The notes under the pieces were generated by a model, which worked only from the letters and a program-made list of their open reading frames with translations, was not told the origin of the DNA and did not search any database. From a gamma proteobacterium symbiont of Stewartia floridana (GTDB lineage Bacteria; Pseudomonadota; Gammaproteobacteria; Chromatiales; Chromatiaceae): a stretch of 64,000 bases of DNA. A program made the translations under genes and the position numbers. Numbering within the stretch: position 1 is the stretch's first letter; every line of letters begins with the position of its first letter. Where the stretch lies: positions 1 through 64,000 of the forward strand of contig NAUB01000029.1 in the NCBI GenBank assembly GCA_003676145.1. The letters run 5' to 3'. Below, piece by piece: positions 44,493 to 53,612 of this stretch.

Positions 44493-46847
44493 ATGGGTAA
44501 GCTATCCATGGCAAGGATGCTGTCATTACTGCTGACTTTTCTCTTAACCAGTCAATCTACTACTGGGATTGCCGCTGAAGCTCCAAGCTACGCGATCGGT
44601 GTGCTGGCGAAACGGGGAGAGTCGATCACTCTGCAACGCTGGTCTGCAACCGCAGACTACCTGACACAGCAGATTGAAGATGCCCGATTCCGTATCGTTC
44701 CCTTGCCGTTTGAAGCGATCGAGCCGGCAATTCAAACCCAACAGATCGATTTTTTGCTCGCCAATTCCGGAATCTATATCAAGGCAGAGCATGATTTCCG
44801 CGCCTTCCGCATCGCCACCCTGATCAACAAGGTCGGCGATTACGGCGTGAACCGTTTTGGGGGTGTCATCTTCACTCGCAAAGATAACACGGCTCTGCAG
44901 CGACTGAGTGACCTGAAGGGCACCAGATTCGGCGCGGTGAATCCGACTTCGCTTGGCGGTTTCCTTATGGCCAGGCGGGAACTGCTATCCCATGAGATCG
45001 ATATAGACAAGCAGACAACGCTGCATTTCTTCGGCACCCATGATGCTGTGGTTGATGCCGTCATCAGAGGTGAGGTAGACGCAGGAACGGTTCGAACCGA
45101 TACCCTGGAGCAGATGTACGCCAGCGGCTTGGTGCAATTACATGAGATCAAGGTACTCAACTTACAGACCAACCAGGGCTTTCCCTATCTGATCAGCACC
45201 CAACTCTACCCGGAGTGGCCGTTAGCCGCGCTACCCCATACCGCCAAATCGCTGGGTGAAAAGGTCTCCATTGCCCTGCTGAAAATGCCTCAGGATCATC
45301 CGGCAGCCGTGGCCAGTCGGATTTTCGGCTGGACGGTGCCGGCAAACTATGAACCTGTCCATGAGCTCTACCGAAGCTTGAACATTCCTCCGCATAAGCG
45401 TCTTCCACCCAATTTGATTGAGTGGACCGAGCACCATCCCATCGCCACATTCATGACGCTTGCCTCCGTGGTGCTGATTATTATCTCACTCGTGCTCCTC
45501 AGTGAGAACAATCGCCGCTTGCGCAACACACAGCAGAGATTGTCACAAACGATCGGCAAGCTGAAATCCACTGAATCGAAACTGAAACAGAATCTCTCTC
45601 AGCTACAAGAGAGTGAAAACAAGTTTACCCAGCTGGCTGAATCCGCGCTGGATGGAATCATCATGCTCGATCCACAGGGTAAAATCGAATTCTGGAACCC
45701 TGCAGCGGGTAAGATATTCGGTTACACATCCGAGCAGGCAACAAACCTGGCCATCGAGCAATGGCTGCCGAGTGACCAACCGGAGAACCCGATCCTCGAC
45801 TCTATCGGTAATGGCGACACGCCCCTCGCAGGCACGCTGCTGGAGCTTGAAGCGATGCGGAAATCCGGAGATCGGTTCCCAGCCGAAGCCGCCATCTCCT
45901 CCGTTACACTGGACCGGGGCCAGCATGTAATCTGTTTGATCCGGGATATAACCCAAAGAAAGATCATCGAGGCGGAACGGGAGCAGTTGGCGTTGCAGCG
46001 CACGCAACACCACAAAATGACCGCGTTGGCGCAACTGGCGGATGGCATCGCCCATGAGATCAACACCCCGATCCAGACCATCAACAACAATCTGAATTTT
46101 ATCGAAGAGGCCCATCAGGATAGCCACGACCTGATATCGACCTACCTGGCGCTGACAGACGCGATCGAAAACAACTCCGATCTCTCATCCAAGCTTGAGA
46201 CCTGCAATGAGAAGCGGGAGGAGATCGATCTGGACTACCTCAAAGATGAGGTCACAACCACCATCCAGCAGTGTCTCCAGGGCACCGAACAGGTCTCCAG
46301 AATTGTTCGATCAATGCGCATTTTCACCTCCGATAGTGCCGTTCATGAAGCGACAGACCTGAATAAACTGATCAGGGATATCGTCGGTATCAGTCGTTAT
46401 CAGTGGGAACAGATTGCTGAGTTGGAAACAGACCTGGATGAAACCCTGCCGTTGGTGACCTGTTCACCCAGTGAAATGCATCAGGCCCTGATCAATATCC
46501 TGATGAATGCGGTCCAGGCATTGGAAGAGCGGTCAAAACAGGGGGCAGGGAAAATCACCATCTCCAGCCGTCGACAGGAGCGGTATGCAGAACTGGCCAT
46601 TTCGGATAACGGCGACGGTATTCCCGAATCAGCCCAGGAAAAGATCTTCAATCCATTCTTCACCACAAGAGACGTGGGGGAAGGTACTGGGCAGGGGCTC
46701 ACGCTCAGCCACGATATCGTGGTACGAAAACACCATGGTAAGCTGGACTTTAGTACAGAAGCCGGTATCGGCACGACTTTCCGGCTCCAATTGCCATTGG
46801 ATCAAGCCGATCAAAACATCAACAACCGACTGAAAAGCCGCATTTAG
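44493..46847 (+). CDS. Sensor histidine kinase with PhnD-type periplasmic domain (TtrS-like)
   Basis: A 784-residue kinase. A signal/anchor (about 8-28) precedes a periplasmic-binding-protein domain of the PhnD/TtrS type (about 30-270; YAIGVLAKRGESI, VNPTSLGGFLMAR, GEVDAGTVRTDTL). Then come a membrane segment (about 313-333), a coiled coil, a PAS domain (about 371-490), and the kinase core with H521 (ADGIAHEINTPIQTINNN), NILMNAVQAL and FFTTRDVGEGTGQGL. TtrS senses tetrathionate with a similar domain; the ligand here is unknown. No response-regulator gene is adjacent, so it is an orphan kinase. Confidence 0.9.
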   Translation: MGKLSMARMLSLLLTFLLTSQSTTGIAAEAPSYAIGVLAKRGESITLQRWSATADYLTQQIEDARFRIVPLPFEAIEPAIQTQQIDFLLANSGIYIKAEHDFRAFRIATLINKVGDYGVNRFGGVIFTRKDNTALQRLSDLKGTRFGAVNPTSLGGFLMARRELLSHEIDIDKQTTLHFFGTHDAVVDAVIRGEVDAGTVRTDTLEQMYASGLVQLHEIKVLNLQTNQGFPYLISTQLYPEWPLAALPHTAKSLGEKVSIALLKMPQDHPAAVASRIFGWTVPANYEPVHELYRSLNIPPHKRLPPNLIEWTEHHPIATFMTLASVVLIIISLVLLSENNRRLRNTQQRLSQTIGKLKSTESKLKQNLSQLQESENKFTQLAESALDGIIMLDPQGKIEFWNPAAGKIFGYTSEQATNLAIEQWLPSDQPENPILDSIGNGDTPLAGTLLELEAMRKSGDRFPAEAAISSVTLDRGQHVICLIRDITQRKIIEAEREQLALQRTQHHKMTALAQLADGIAHEINTPIQTINNNLNFIEEAHQDSHDLISTYLALTDAIENNSDLSSKLETCNEKREEIDLDYLKDEVTTTIQQCLQGTEQVSRIVRSMRIFTSDSAVHEATDLNKLIRDIVGISRYQWEQIAELETDLDETLPLVTCSPSEMHQALINILMNAVQALEERSKQGAGKITISSRRQERYAELAISDNGDGIPESAQEKIFNPFFTTRDVGEGTGQGLTLSHDIVVRKHHGKLDFSTEAGIGTTFRLQLPLDQADQNINNRLKSRI

Positions 46848-46999
46848 TACTAGGATTAGCTGCATAACCAAGCAATCGACTCAGAAAAAATCCGGGTTTG
46901 TTAATTATTTGTCCGATGGCTTAAAAAAATAGTAACTCCCGCCGATATCCTATTTACCTGACTTCAATAACGCCTGCAGTTTTCTGCGAGGATCACATC

Positions 47000-48127
47000 A
47001 TGTTTGGCTTAAGTAATAAAAAGACCCTCACCCTACAAGCAGATCAAATCACCCAGCAGGAAGCTAAGATTCAGGAACTGGAACAGCAACTGGTCGCTGT
47101 CAAGGGAGACAACGAGACACTCCGGCAGGAACAGCAGAAACTACAGAGTGAAAGAGAACTCTATCAACAGCTGTTTGCCAATTTTTCCAGCTTTGGTGAG
47201 TCGTTCAGTCAATTGCAACACTCCCTAAGCCACACGGCAAACTCCATGAAGGAAGAGAAGCAGAGCGCCATCAGAGGTTCAGAGATCTCCTCGCAAGCCA
47301 TCTCCGGAGTGGAGGTGATGAGCAGTGAGATCGATAACGTAACCCACATCTCCCGGGAAAGTTCCGACAGCGTGGTGAAACTCAGCACCATTGCAGACAG
47401 CATCAGCAACTTTGTCAGTATCATTCAGGGAATATCAGAGCAGACCAATCTGCTGGCGCTCAACGCTGCGATCGAGGCAGCGAGGGCTGGTGAGATGGGC
47501 CGGGGATTTGCGGTGGTTGCCGATGAGGTGCGTAACCTGGCTGGCAGAACCCGTGAGGCAACCACAGAAATTGCCGCTCTGGTGGACACCATTACCCAGG
47601 AGACAAAAAAGTCTGTGGAGACCATGTCATCGGTGATGGACGTCACGGACAGCTTCCAGAATCAGGTAGGCGAATCCATACAGATGATCAAAAAGCAGTT
47701 CGAGTTATCCAAAGAGATGGAGAGCGCCATCGCCTCGACCTCACTGCGAACCTTTGTTGAACTGGCCAAGCTCGACCATCTGATTTTTAAGTTCGGCATC
47801 TATAAATCCTTCATGGGACTCACAGAACCGGAACCCGATAAATTAGCGGATCACAGAAGCTGTCGCCTGGGCAACTGGTACTACAATGGGGAAGGTCATG
47901 ATTGCTTCTCCCAGCTCAACGGCTACCGCGAGATCGAGGCACCACATCTTGATGTACATAAAAATGGCAAGCTGGCGTTGGAATATGCCAAGGCCGGAGA
48001 CCATAAAAACGGCATCAGTGCGATCTCCAAGATGGAAGATGCGAGTTTACAGGTACTGTCAAGTCTGGAAAACTTGGCGCGCGCCGGTGAGAGCAACTCC
48101 AGCATCCTCTGTACCAGCGACCATTAA
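47000..48127 (+). CDS. Soluble chemoreceptor with zinc-binding CZB domain
   Basis: A 375-residue cytoplasmic methyl-accepting protein with no membrane segment. A coiled-coil N-terminus precedes the signalling hairpin ([18 protein letters not shown] and [15 protein letters not shown], about 148-181). The C-terminal CZB domain has the zinc pattern H260, C288 (CRLGNWY), H316 and H320. CZB domains sense zinc or oxidants such as hypochlorite. Signalling may feed chemotaxis or a c-di-GMP pathway. The receptor is short on the N-terminal side of the hairpin and lacks a HAMP region. GAGG precedes the ATG. Confidence 0.92.
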   Translation: MFGLSNKKTLTLQADQITQQEAKIQELEQQLVAVKGDNETLRQEQQKLQSERELYQQLFANFSSFGESFSQLQHSLSHTANSMKEEKQSAIRGSEISSQAISGVEVMSSEIDNVTHISRESSDSVVKLSTIADSISNFVSIIQGISEQTNLLALNAAIEAARAGEMGRGFAVVADEVRNLAGRTREATTEIAALVDTITQETKKSVETMSSVMDVTDSFQNQVGESIQMIKKQFELSKEMESAIASTSLRTFVELAKLDHLIFKFGIYKSFMGLTEPEPDKLADHRSCRLGNWYYNGEGHDCFSQLNGYREIEAPHLDVHKNGKLALEYAKAGDHKNGISAISKMEDASLQVLSSLENLARAGESNSSILCTSDH

Positions 48128-48174
48128 ACGACTCAACGAGATCTGTTACTCAACAGAATCAACTGGACAACCAG

Positions 48175-48205
48175 CAACCCACTGACCCGACTGGTCAGTG
48201 GGTTG
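48175..48205. terminator. Perfect 13-bp hairpin between convergent genes
   Basis: CAACCCACTGACC and GGTCAGTGGGTTG pair perfectly around CGACT, between the chemoreceptor and sufE genes that point at each other. Likely a bidirectional terminator, although T-runs are weak. Confidence 0.65.
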
Positions 48206-48227
48206 ATATCAGTCACAGAGTTCATTG

Positions 48228-48665
48228 CTACCCATCAATCAGTGCGGCAGCGCGCTCAACCATCTTATCGACTATCGCATAGATCCCGACGTGCCTGCTG
48301 GGGCTGAGATGCTCTTCCAGGTGCAGACGTTTGAACAGACTGTCCACATCCATGTTACAGATCTCCTCCAGACTGCGATAGGAGAGCAGATCGATCAATA
48401 CAGCCAACACACCTTTGATGATGGCGGTATCACAATCCCCTTGAAAATAGATCAAACCTGACTGACCGGGATCCATCTGAGCCGCCACATGCACGGTACT
48501 CATACAGGGCTTAACCCAATTCTCTTCAGTTTTAAGCGCATCCGGCATCGACGGCAGATTTTCACCCAACTCGATCAGATATTGATATCGGCTATCCCAA
48601 TCATCAAGAAACTCGAAGGTTTCGACGATCTGATCAATGCTTTCAACTTCAGACAGAGTGGCCAT
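48228..48665 (-). CDS. sufE: SufE sulfur-transfer protein
   Basis: A 145-residue SufE/CsdE-type protein: QIVETFEFLDDWDSRYQYLI, then the sulfur-accepting Cys in WVKPCMSTVHV (family V-x-G-C-x-S-x-V), FQGDCDTAIIKGVLAVLI and a C-terminal IYAIVDKM helix. SufE normally takes sulfur from SufS; no sufS lies in the window. AGGAGC lies 4 bases before the ATG at 48665, so an upstream extension is rejected. Last gene of the suf operon. Confidence 0.92.
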   Translation of the reverse strand: MATLSEVESIDQIVETFEFLDDWDSRYQYLIELGENLPSMPDALKTEENWVKPCMSTVHVAAQMDPGQSGLIYFQGDCDTAIIKGVLAVLIDLLSYRSLEEICNMDVDSLFKRLHLEEHLSPSRHVGIYAIVDKMVERAAALIDG

Positions 48666-48769
48666 ATCAGCTCCTATCCATGCACAACATCCATGCAACA
48701 GCCAAATCGTCAGTCGCTGGACTTCCAACCATACTGCCGATCACGGCAGGCATCTCAAGGTTGAGGATT

Positions 48770-49096
48770 TCACACGCTGAATGATTCACCACAGCCGCAA
48801 CTCTGTTTCACATTGGGATTAATGAAGTCAAAGCCCTCATTGAGCATATTCTCTTTGACGAAATCGATGGTCATGCCATCCAGCATGGGCAGACTCTGTT
48901 GATTCACCACAATCTTCACCCCATGGCTTTCAAACACATGGTCATCCGCATCGACCTGCTCCGCATAATCCACCACATAGGCAAAACCGGTACAGCCACT
49001 CTTTTTCGTCGCCAGGCGCAAGCCGATACCTGAGCCATGACCGGACAACATCTTGCTGACATGTTCAGCCGCTCTGTCAGTCAACTGTATGGACAT
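48770..49096 (-). CDS. sufA: SufA/IscA-type Fe-S carrier
   Basis: A 108-residue A-type carrier protein. The three cluster cysteines are in SGCTGFAY (first) and SCGCGESF (last two). LTDRAAEHVSKML begins it and VVNQQSLPMLDGMTIDFV is typical. It passes Fe-S clusters to apoproteins. AGAGGTG lies 5 bases before the ATG at 49096. It lies 65 bp after sufT and 104 bp before sufE. Confidence 0.93.
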   Translation of the reverse strand: MSIQLTDRAAEHVSKMLSGHGSGIGLRLATKKSGCTGFAYVVDYAEQVDADDHVFESHGVKIVVNQQSLPMLDGMTIDFVKENMLNEGFDFINPNVKQSCGCGESFSV

Positions 49097-49161
49097 CTCG
49101 ACACCTCTACTATCCCGCATCCGCCAAGTACTACCTGGCGGGAATCACATCACCACAGACA

Positions 49162-49521
49162 CTAGAGCAATCCCAACTGCATCTGTGCCTCTTCACTCAA
49201 CCGCTCCTTACTCCAGGGCGGACTCCAAACCAGATGAACAACCGTATCCTCAACACCAGGCACCGCGTCGATCACACGCCCCACCTCATGGGGCAGGGTT
49301 CCCGCTACAGGACAGGCCGGTGCCGTCAGGGTCATATCGATCTCCACCCGACCCTGATCATCAACCTCCAGCCGATAGATCAAACCCAGATCATAAATAT
49401 TGATCGGAATCTCCGGGTCATGAACCGTACGCAGGGCTTCAATCAATTGATCCCGGGTTGGAGCACTACGCTTTTCCTGCCCGGGCAGCAGTGACTTTAC
49501 CGCTTCAGCCAATTGACTCAT
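49162..49521 (-). CDS. sufT: SufT/DUF59 Fe-S assembly protein
   Basis: A 119-residue DUF59 (MIP18-like) protein: EALRTVHDPEIPINIYDLGL, then MTLTAPACPVAGTLPHEVG with the conserved T-A-P-x-C-P, and VWSPPWSKERLSEEAQMQLG at the end. Such proteins assist Fe-S assembly or maturation. AGGAG precedes the ATG at 49521. It begins 10 bp after sufD, exactly where sufS would be expected in E. coli-like order. Confidence 0.9.
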   Translation of the reverse strand: MSQLAEAVKSLLPGQEKRSAPTRDQLIEALRTVHDPEIPINIYDLGLIYRLEVDDQGRVEIDMTLTAPACPVAGTLPHEVGRVIDAVPGVEDTVVHLVWSPPWSKERLSEEAQMQLGLL

Positions 49522-49531
49522 GTGTCGTCTC

Positions 49532-50842
49532 CTACTCTGTTGAACCGACAAAGTTCATGCGTCTGTTGAGCAACTCGATCAGGGCCTGATGCTCAAACTT
49601 GTCGACGATTTCTGCCAGAAAACCCTGACATAACAATGCACGGGCCCGCTGCTCATCAAGCCCGCGGGAGCGCAGATAGAAAATCGCCTGATCATCCAGC
49701 TGGCCAACCGAAGTACCATGACTGCAAACCACATCATCGGCCAGAATCATCAACTGGGGCTTGGTATCCACCTCGGCCTGCCTCGACAACATAAGATTGG
49801 CGTTATGCAGATGGGCTTCGCTTTTCTGCGCCCCCTTGCCGACCTGAATCAGACCATCGAACACCGCCCTACCGGAACCACGCAGGAGTCCTTTGAAGTT
49901 CTCACGGCTGCTGCAACTGGCCACCTGGTGATCAACATCGAGATGAAAATCCGCCAGTTGCCCATCATCCACGAGATAGAGACCATCCAGTTCGCAATGG
50001 GCATCGGGCTGCTGAAAACGATTTGATATAAAGGTGCGTGACCAGCAGCCTCCGATCGCAGCCATTACCCCGTGATAGGACGCCTTGCTCTGCAGTGCGA
50101 TATGCAGATCGCTGAGATGATAGGCCTGACGGCTCTCCATCTGGATACGTTTGTGATTCAGCCTGGCCTGCTCAGCCAGGCTGATCTCAACCACCTGATG
50201 GTTGAAGTAGCAACTCATTTGATCCTCTGAAACGAAACGCTCGATCAGCTCAGCCTGACTGCCCCGCTCCATCAGGATCAGGTGACGGGTGGGCAACTTA
50301 CGTCCTTCCGCCCGGGAACTGCTCAAATGAAGGATCTCCAATGGCCCATCCAGCCTGACATCCTGGGCAACCTGAATCACCGCCCCATCATGAAAACCGG
50401 CCAGATTCAACGCGGCAAATCCATCCTCACCCAAACCGGAGAGACTGCCTACCGCCTGCAAAACCTTACGATCCCCTGTGGCCATGGCCGCTTTAAGACT
50501 CGATACCCTGACACCGCCCGAGGGATAATCAGAGTGCGCTTCGATGAACTGACCATCGATAAACACCAGACGCCCCACCGTGGCAAGCGGTAACAGATGG
50601 TTCCGAATCCCGTCATCCTGGTCGCTTTGTGAAGTGTTGGCCGGAGCGACAAAGCCCTGCTTGAGCAGCCCCTCCACACTGGTGTAACGCCAGGCTTCGG
50701 AACGTCGATCGGGAAAGCCCAGCGCTTCAAACCGTTCCAGAGCAGCCAGACGCCGGTCAATCATCCAATCACCGGAACTCATGGGCAGAGTTTCGATACC
50801 CTGCAGGGTCCATCTCTTGTAGTCACTCAGGGAGGGGGTCAT
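49532..50842 (-). CDS. sufD: SufD, Fe-S scaffold component
   Basis: A 436-residue SufD: right-handed beta-helix core with LVFIDGQFIEAHS, IEILHLS-like strands (PLEILHLSSS), NLMLSRQAEVDTKPQLMILA (in pieces), DVVCSHGTSVGQLDDQAIFY and the end LRSRGLDEQRARALLCQGFL. It forms the SufBC2D scaffold with the neighbouring SufB and SufC. It overlaps sufC by four bases (ATGA). Confidence 0.94.
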   Translation of the reverse strand: MTPSLSDYKRWTLQGIETLPMSSGDWMIDRRLAALERFEALGFPDRRSEAWRYTSVEGLLKQGFVAPANTSQSDQDDGIRNHLLPLATVGRLVFIDGQFIEAHSDYPSGGVRVSSLKAAMATGDRKVLQAVGSLSGLGEDGFAALNLAGFHDGAVIQVAQDVRLDGPLEILHLSSSRAEGRKLPTRHLILMERGSQAELIERFVSEDQMSCYFNHQVVEISLAEQARLNHKRIQMESRQAYHLSDLHIALQSKASYHGVMAAIGGCWSRTFISNRFQQPDAHCELDGLYLVDDGQLADFHLDVDHQVASCSSRENFKGLLRGSGRAVFDGLIQVGKGAQKSEAHLHNANLMLSRQAEVDTKPQLMILADDVVCSHGTSVGQLDDQAIFYLRSRGLDEQRARALLCQGFLAEIVDKFEHQALIELLNRRMNFVGSTE

Positions 50843-51591
50843 GCCGCCGCCTCCTCAAGCAACCAGCCGTAGCCCCTGGCTTCAAGCTCCAATGCCAGAT
50901 CCTTACCGCCACTGCGTACAATCCGCCCGTTCGCCAACACATGCACCTTGTCCGGCTGGATATAGTCGAGCAGCCGTTGATAGTGGGTCACCACAATCAT
51001 GCCACGTTCCGCGGTACGCAACCGATTGACCCCGTCCGCTACGGTCCTCAAGGCATCGATGTCGAGGCCTGAGTCGGTCTCATCAAGAATCGCCAGTTTT
51101 GGCTCAAGCATCGCCATCTGCAGTATCTCGTTGCGTTTCTTCTCGCCTCCGGAGAAGCCCGCATTGACCGATCGTTTCAACAGCTTCTCATCGAGTTTCA
51201 CCTGTCTCGCCTTCTCTTTCACCTGCTTCATGAAACTCAGGGTATCGATCTCGGCTTCACCTCGGGCTCTGCGGATGGCATTGATCGATTCGCGCAGGAA
51301 ACTCATATTATTTACCCCTGGCAGCTCCACCGGATACTGCATCGCCAGGAACACGCCTTGCTGGGCCCGCTCTTCCACCTCCAGCTGTAACAGATCTTCA
51401 CCCAGATAGCGCACTTCACCGCCGGTTACTGTGTAGCCGTCACGACCGGACAGAATGTGTGCCAAAGTACTCTTGCCTGAACCGTTCGGTCCCATGATGG
51501 CGTGCACCTCGCCCGCTTTCACCTGAAGGGCCACCCCTCTGAGGATCTCTTTTCCGTCCACGCTGGCTGTTAAATTCTTAATGGCTAACAT
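50839..51591 (-). CDS. sufC: SufC ATPase
   Basis: A 250-residue ABC-type ATPase: Walker A GPNGSGKST, Q-loop LAMQYPVELPGV, signature FSGGEKKRNEIL, Walker B LAILDETDSGLDIDAL and H-loop VTHYQRLLDYI. It drives conformational change in SufBC2D. ATG 51591 is chosen because GAGGT lies 7 bases upstream; a start 18 bases before is possible. Confidence 0.95.
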   Translation of the reverse strand: MLAIKNLTASVDGKEILRGVALQVKAGEVHAIMGPNGSGKSTLAHILSGRDGYTVTGGEVRYLGEDLLQLEVEERAQQGVFLAMQYPVELPGVNNMSFLRESINAIRRARGEAEIDTLSFMKQVKEKARQVKLDEKLLKRSVNAGFSGGEKKRNEILQMAMLEPKLAILDETDSGLDIDALRTVADGVNRLRTAERGMIVVTHYQRLLDYIQPDKVHVLANGRIVRSGGKDLALELEARGYGWLLEEAAA

Positions 51592-51656
51592 CTCTTTTAC
51601 CTCGTTCATGCCGCAGAGAGTTTTTCATCCGCAGCTCAGATGACTCAGTTACAAAC

Positions 51657-53102
51657 CTATCCGACTGCCCCTTCGAGACTCACGGCGAGCAGTTTCTGCG
51701 CCTCGACTGCAAACTCCATCGGCAGTTCCTGGAAGACCTCCTTGCAGAAGCCGTTGATGATCATCGATACCGCATCCTCTTCCGTCAGCCCCCTTTGCCG
51801 GCAATAGAAGAGCTGGTCCTCACTCACCTTGGAAGTGGTGGCTTCATGCTCCACCTTGGCGGTTGGATTCTTCACCTCGATATAGGGAAAGGTGTGGGCT
51901 GCACAACGGTCACCGATCAACAGGGAATCGCAGCGGGTGTGGTTACGCGCGTTCTCCGCCTTGCCGGCAACTCTCACCAGACCTCGATAAGCGTTACTGC
52001 CCTGCATCGCGGAGATACCCTTGGAGACGATCGTGCTGCGACTGTTTTCACCGATATGGATCATCTTGGTACCGGTATCGGCCTGCTGAAAGCCTTTGGT
52101 CACAGCAACCGAGTAGAACTCGCCGACGCTATCCCTGCCGCGCAGAATGCAGCTGGGGTATTTCCAGGTGACTGCAGAACCGGTCTCCACCTGAGTCCAG
52201 GAGATACGGGATCGATCGCCGCGACAATCTCCCCGCTTGGTGACAAAGTTGTATATCCCCCCCTTACCCTCGTGATCCCCCGGATACCAGTTCTGCACGG
52301 TTGAATATTTGATCTTTGCATCCTCCATCGCCACCAGCTCAACCACCGCGGCGTGGAGTTGGTTCTCATCCCGCATCGGCGCAGTACAGCCCTCCAGATA
52401 GCTCACCTCACTGCCCGCTTCGGCAATGATCAGAGTACGCTCGAACTGACCGGTTTTCGCCTCATTGATGCGAAAATAGGTTGAGAGCTCCATCGGGCAT
52501 TTGACCCCTTTGGGGATATAGACAAAGGTTCCGTCACTGAACACAGCACTGTTGAGCGCAGCAAAGAAGTTATCCTTATGGGGCACCACAGAGGCCATGT
52601 ATTGACGCACCAGTTCCGGATAATCCCGTAAGGCTTCGGAGATGGCACAGAAGATCACACCAGCCTCAGCGAGTGACTCGCGAAAGGTGGTGGCCACGGA
52701 GACGCTGTCGAAGACTGCATCAACGGCAACCCCGGCCAGCGCCTTTTGCTCCTCTATGGAGATACCGAGTTTTTCATAGGTGGCCAGAATTTCCGGATCG
52801 ACTTGATCCAGGCTCTCAAGCTTCGGTGACTGTTTTGGTGACGAGTAGTATGAGATCTGCTGAAAATCGATTGGCGGATGGTTGATTGCCGCCCAATCGG
52901 GCTGATCCATGGTCAACCAGTGGCGATAGGCCTCAAGACGCTTTTGCAGCATCCACTCCGGCTCTCCCTTGCGTTCCGAGATGGCGCGCACCACCGCCTC
53001 GTCCAAACCGGGTGGAAAGGTATCGGAGTCGATCTGCGTGATGAAACCCTGGGCATATTCGCCCGCAATCAACGCCTCCATTTCACTGTTTGTCTGACCC
53101 AT
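51657..53102 (-). CDS. sufB: SufB, Fe-S scaffold
   Basis: A 481-residue SufB, a normal length. Typical stretches: [79 protein letters not shown] (in pieces), [15 protein letters not shown] and the end [20 protein letters not shown]. The start at 53102 replaces a longer frame because CGGAG lies 8 bases upstream and the extension overlaps another gene. It lies 65 bp before sufC. Confidence 0.95.
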   Translation of the reverse strand: MGQTNSEMEALIAGEYAQGFITQIDSDTFPPGLDEAVVRAISERKGEPEWMLQKRLEAYRHWLTMDQPDWAAINHPPIDFQQISYYSSPKQSPKLESLDQVDPEILATYEKLGISIEEQKALAGVAVDAVFDSVSVATTFRESLAEAGVIFCAISEALRDYPELVRQYMASVVPHKDNFFAALNSAVFSDGTFVYIPKGVKCPMELSTYFRINEAKTGQFERTLIIAEAGSEVSYLEGCTAPMRDENQLHAAVVELVAMEDAKIKYSTVQNWYPGDHEGKGGIYNFVTKRGDCRGDRSRISWTQVETGSAVTWKYPSCILRGRDSVGEFYSVAVTKGFQQADTGTKMIHIGENSRSTIVSKGISAMQGSNAYRGLVRVAGKAENARNHTRCDSLLIGDRCAAHTFPYIEVKNPTAKVEHEATTSKVSEDQLFYCRQRGLTEEDAVSMIINGFCKEVFQELPMEFAVEAQKLLAVSLEGAVG

Positions 53103-53115
53103 TTCGTGACTCCGT

Positions 53116-53343
53116 TTAATGCTGAGCGGGAAGTGAACGCGTGTTACACGCTGTGCTGCAACGACTGCTGCCGAGATAGAGACAGGAGAGCATTGCAACG
53201 CTGCCGGCCAGCATGAAAACCACCCCCAGTTGAGTTGCTGAGAGGATCAGAAACAGCAGACCAAATGCGATACTGATCAGGGTTAAGAAAACCACGGGAC
53301 CACCGCAGCAGCGGACCGAAAAGAGTTGCAAAAGCGTAACCAT
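53116..53343 (-). CDS. Small Cys-rich membrane protein heading the suf operon
   Basis: A 75-residue protein with two hydrophobic segments ([20 protein letters not shown] and [18 protein letters not shown]) and Cys clusters near both ends (VRCCGGP at residue 11-17; SRCSTACN after the second helix). I do not recognise the family. It begins just downstream of the suf promoter/IscR-type site and stops 13 bp before sufB, so it is probably the first gene of the transcript. The paired Cys could bind a metal or form disulfides. The ribosome-binding site is weak (GGGGTG). Confidence 0.5.
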   Translation of the reverse strand: MVTLLQLFSVRCCGGPVVFLTLISIAFGLLFLILSATQLGVVFMLAGSVAMLSCLYLGSSRCSTACNTRSLPAQH

Positions 53344-53384
53344 CGAAACACACCCCAGCCTTTAAAAATCAAGGCGACCAAGTA

Positions 53385-53421
53385 ATAACTTAGTAATATA
53401 GTCAGGTATTATGGTTTGCAA
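53385..53421 (-). promoter_or_regulatory. suf promoter with IscR type-1-like operator
   Basis: On the minus strand -35 TTGCAA (53416-53421) and -10 TATTAC (53393-53398) are 17 bp apart. Over the spacer and -10 lies a 25-bp site (53385-53409) that matches the IscR type-1 consensus, ATA-SYYGACTRWWWYAGTCRRSTAT, at 22 of 25 positions. The three mismatches are in the right half. This fits repression or control of suf by holo-IscR. The IscR itself is not in this window; the Rrf2 protein at 1.9 kb lacks the cluster cysteines. Confidence 0.7.
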
Positions 53422-53612
53422 GAGCTAAACACAATCGAATTTCAGGGGAATAGCGGGGCTGACAATTCCCCTAATCGATATAATTGTTTAATAATCAATA
53501 AGATAGAAATAAAACAAACAACTGAAACACTCCCTATACCCTAATTGCTTAAGGGTTACACAGGGAGCCGGGTAGCGGTGCATTCTGCTGATTGACCGGG
53601 AGTCTTGGATGG

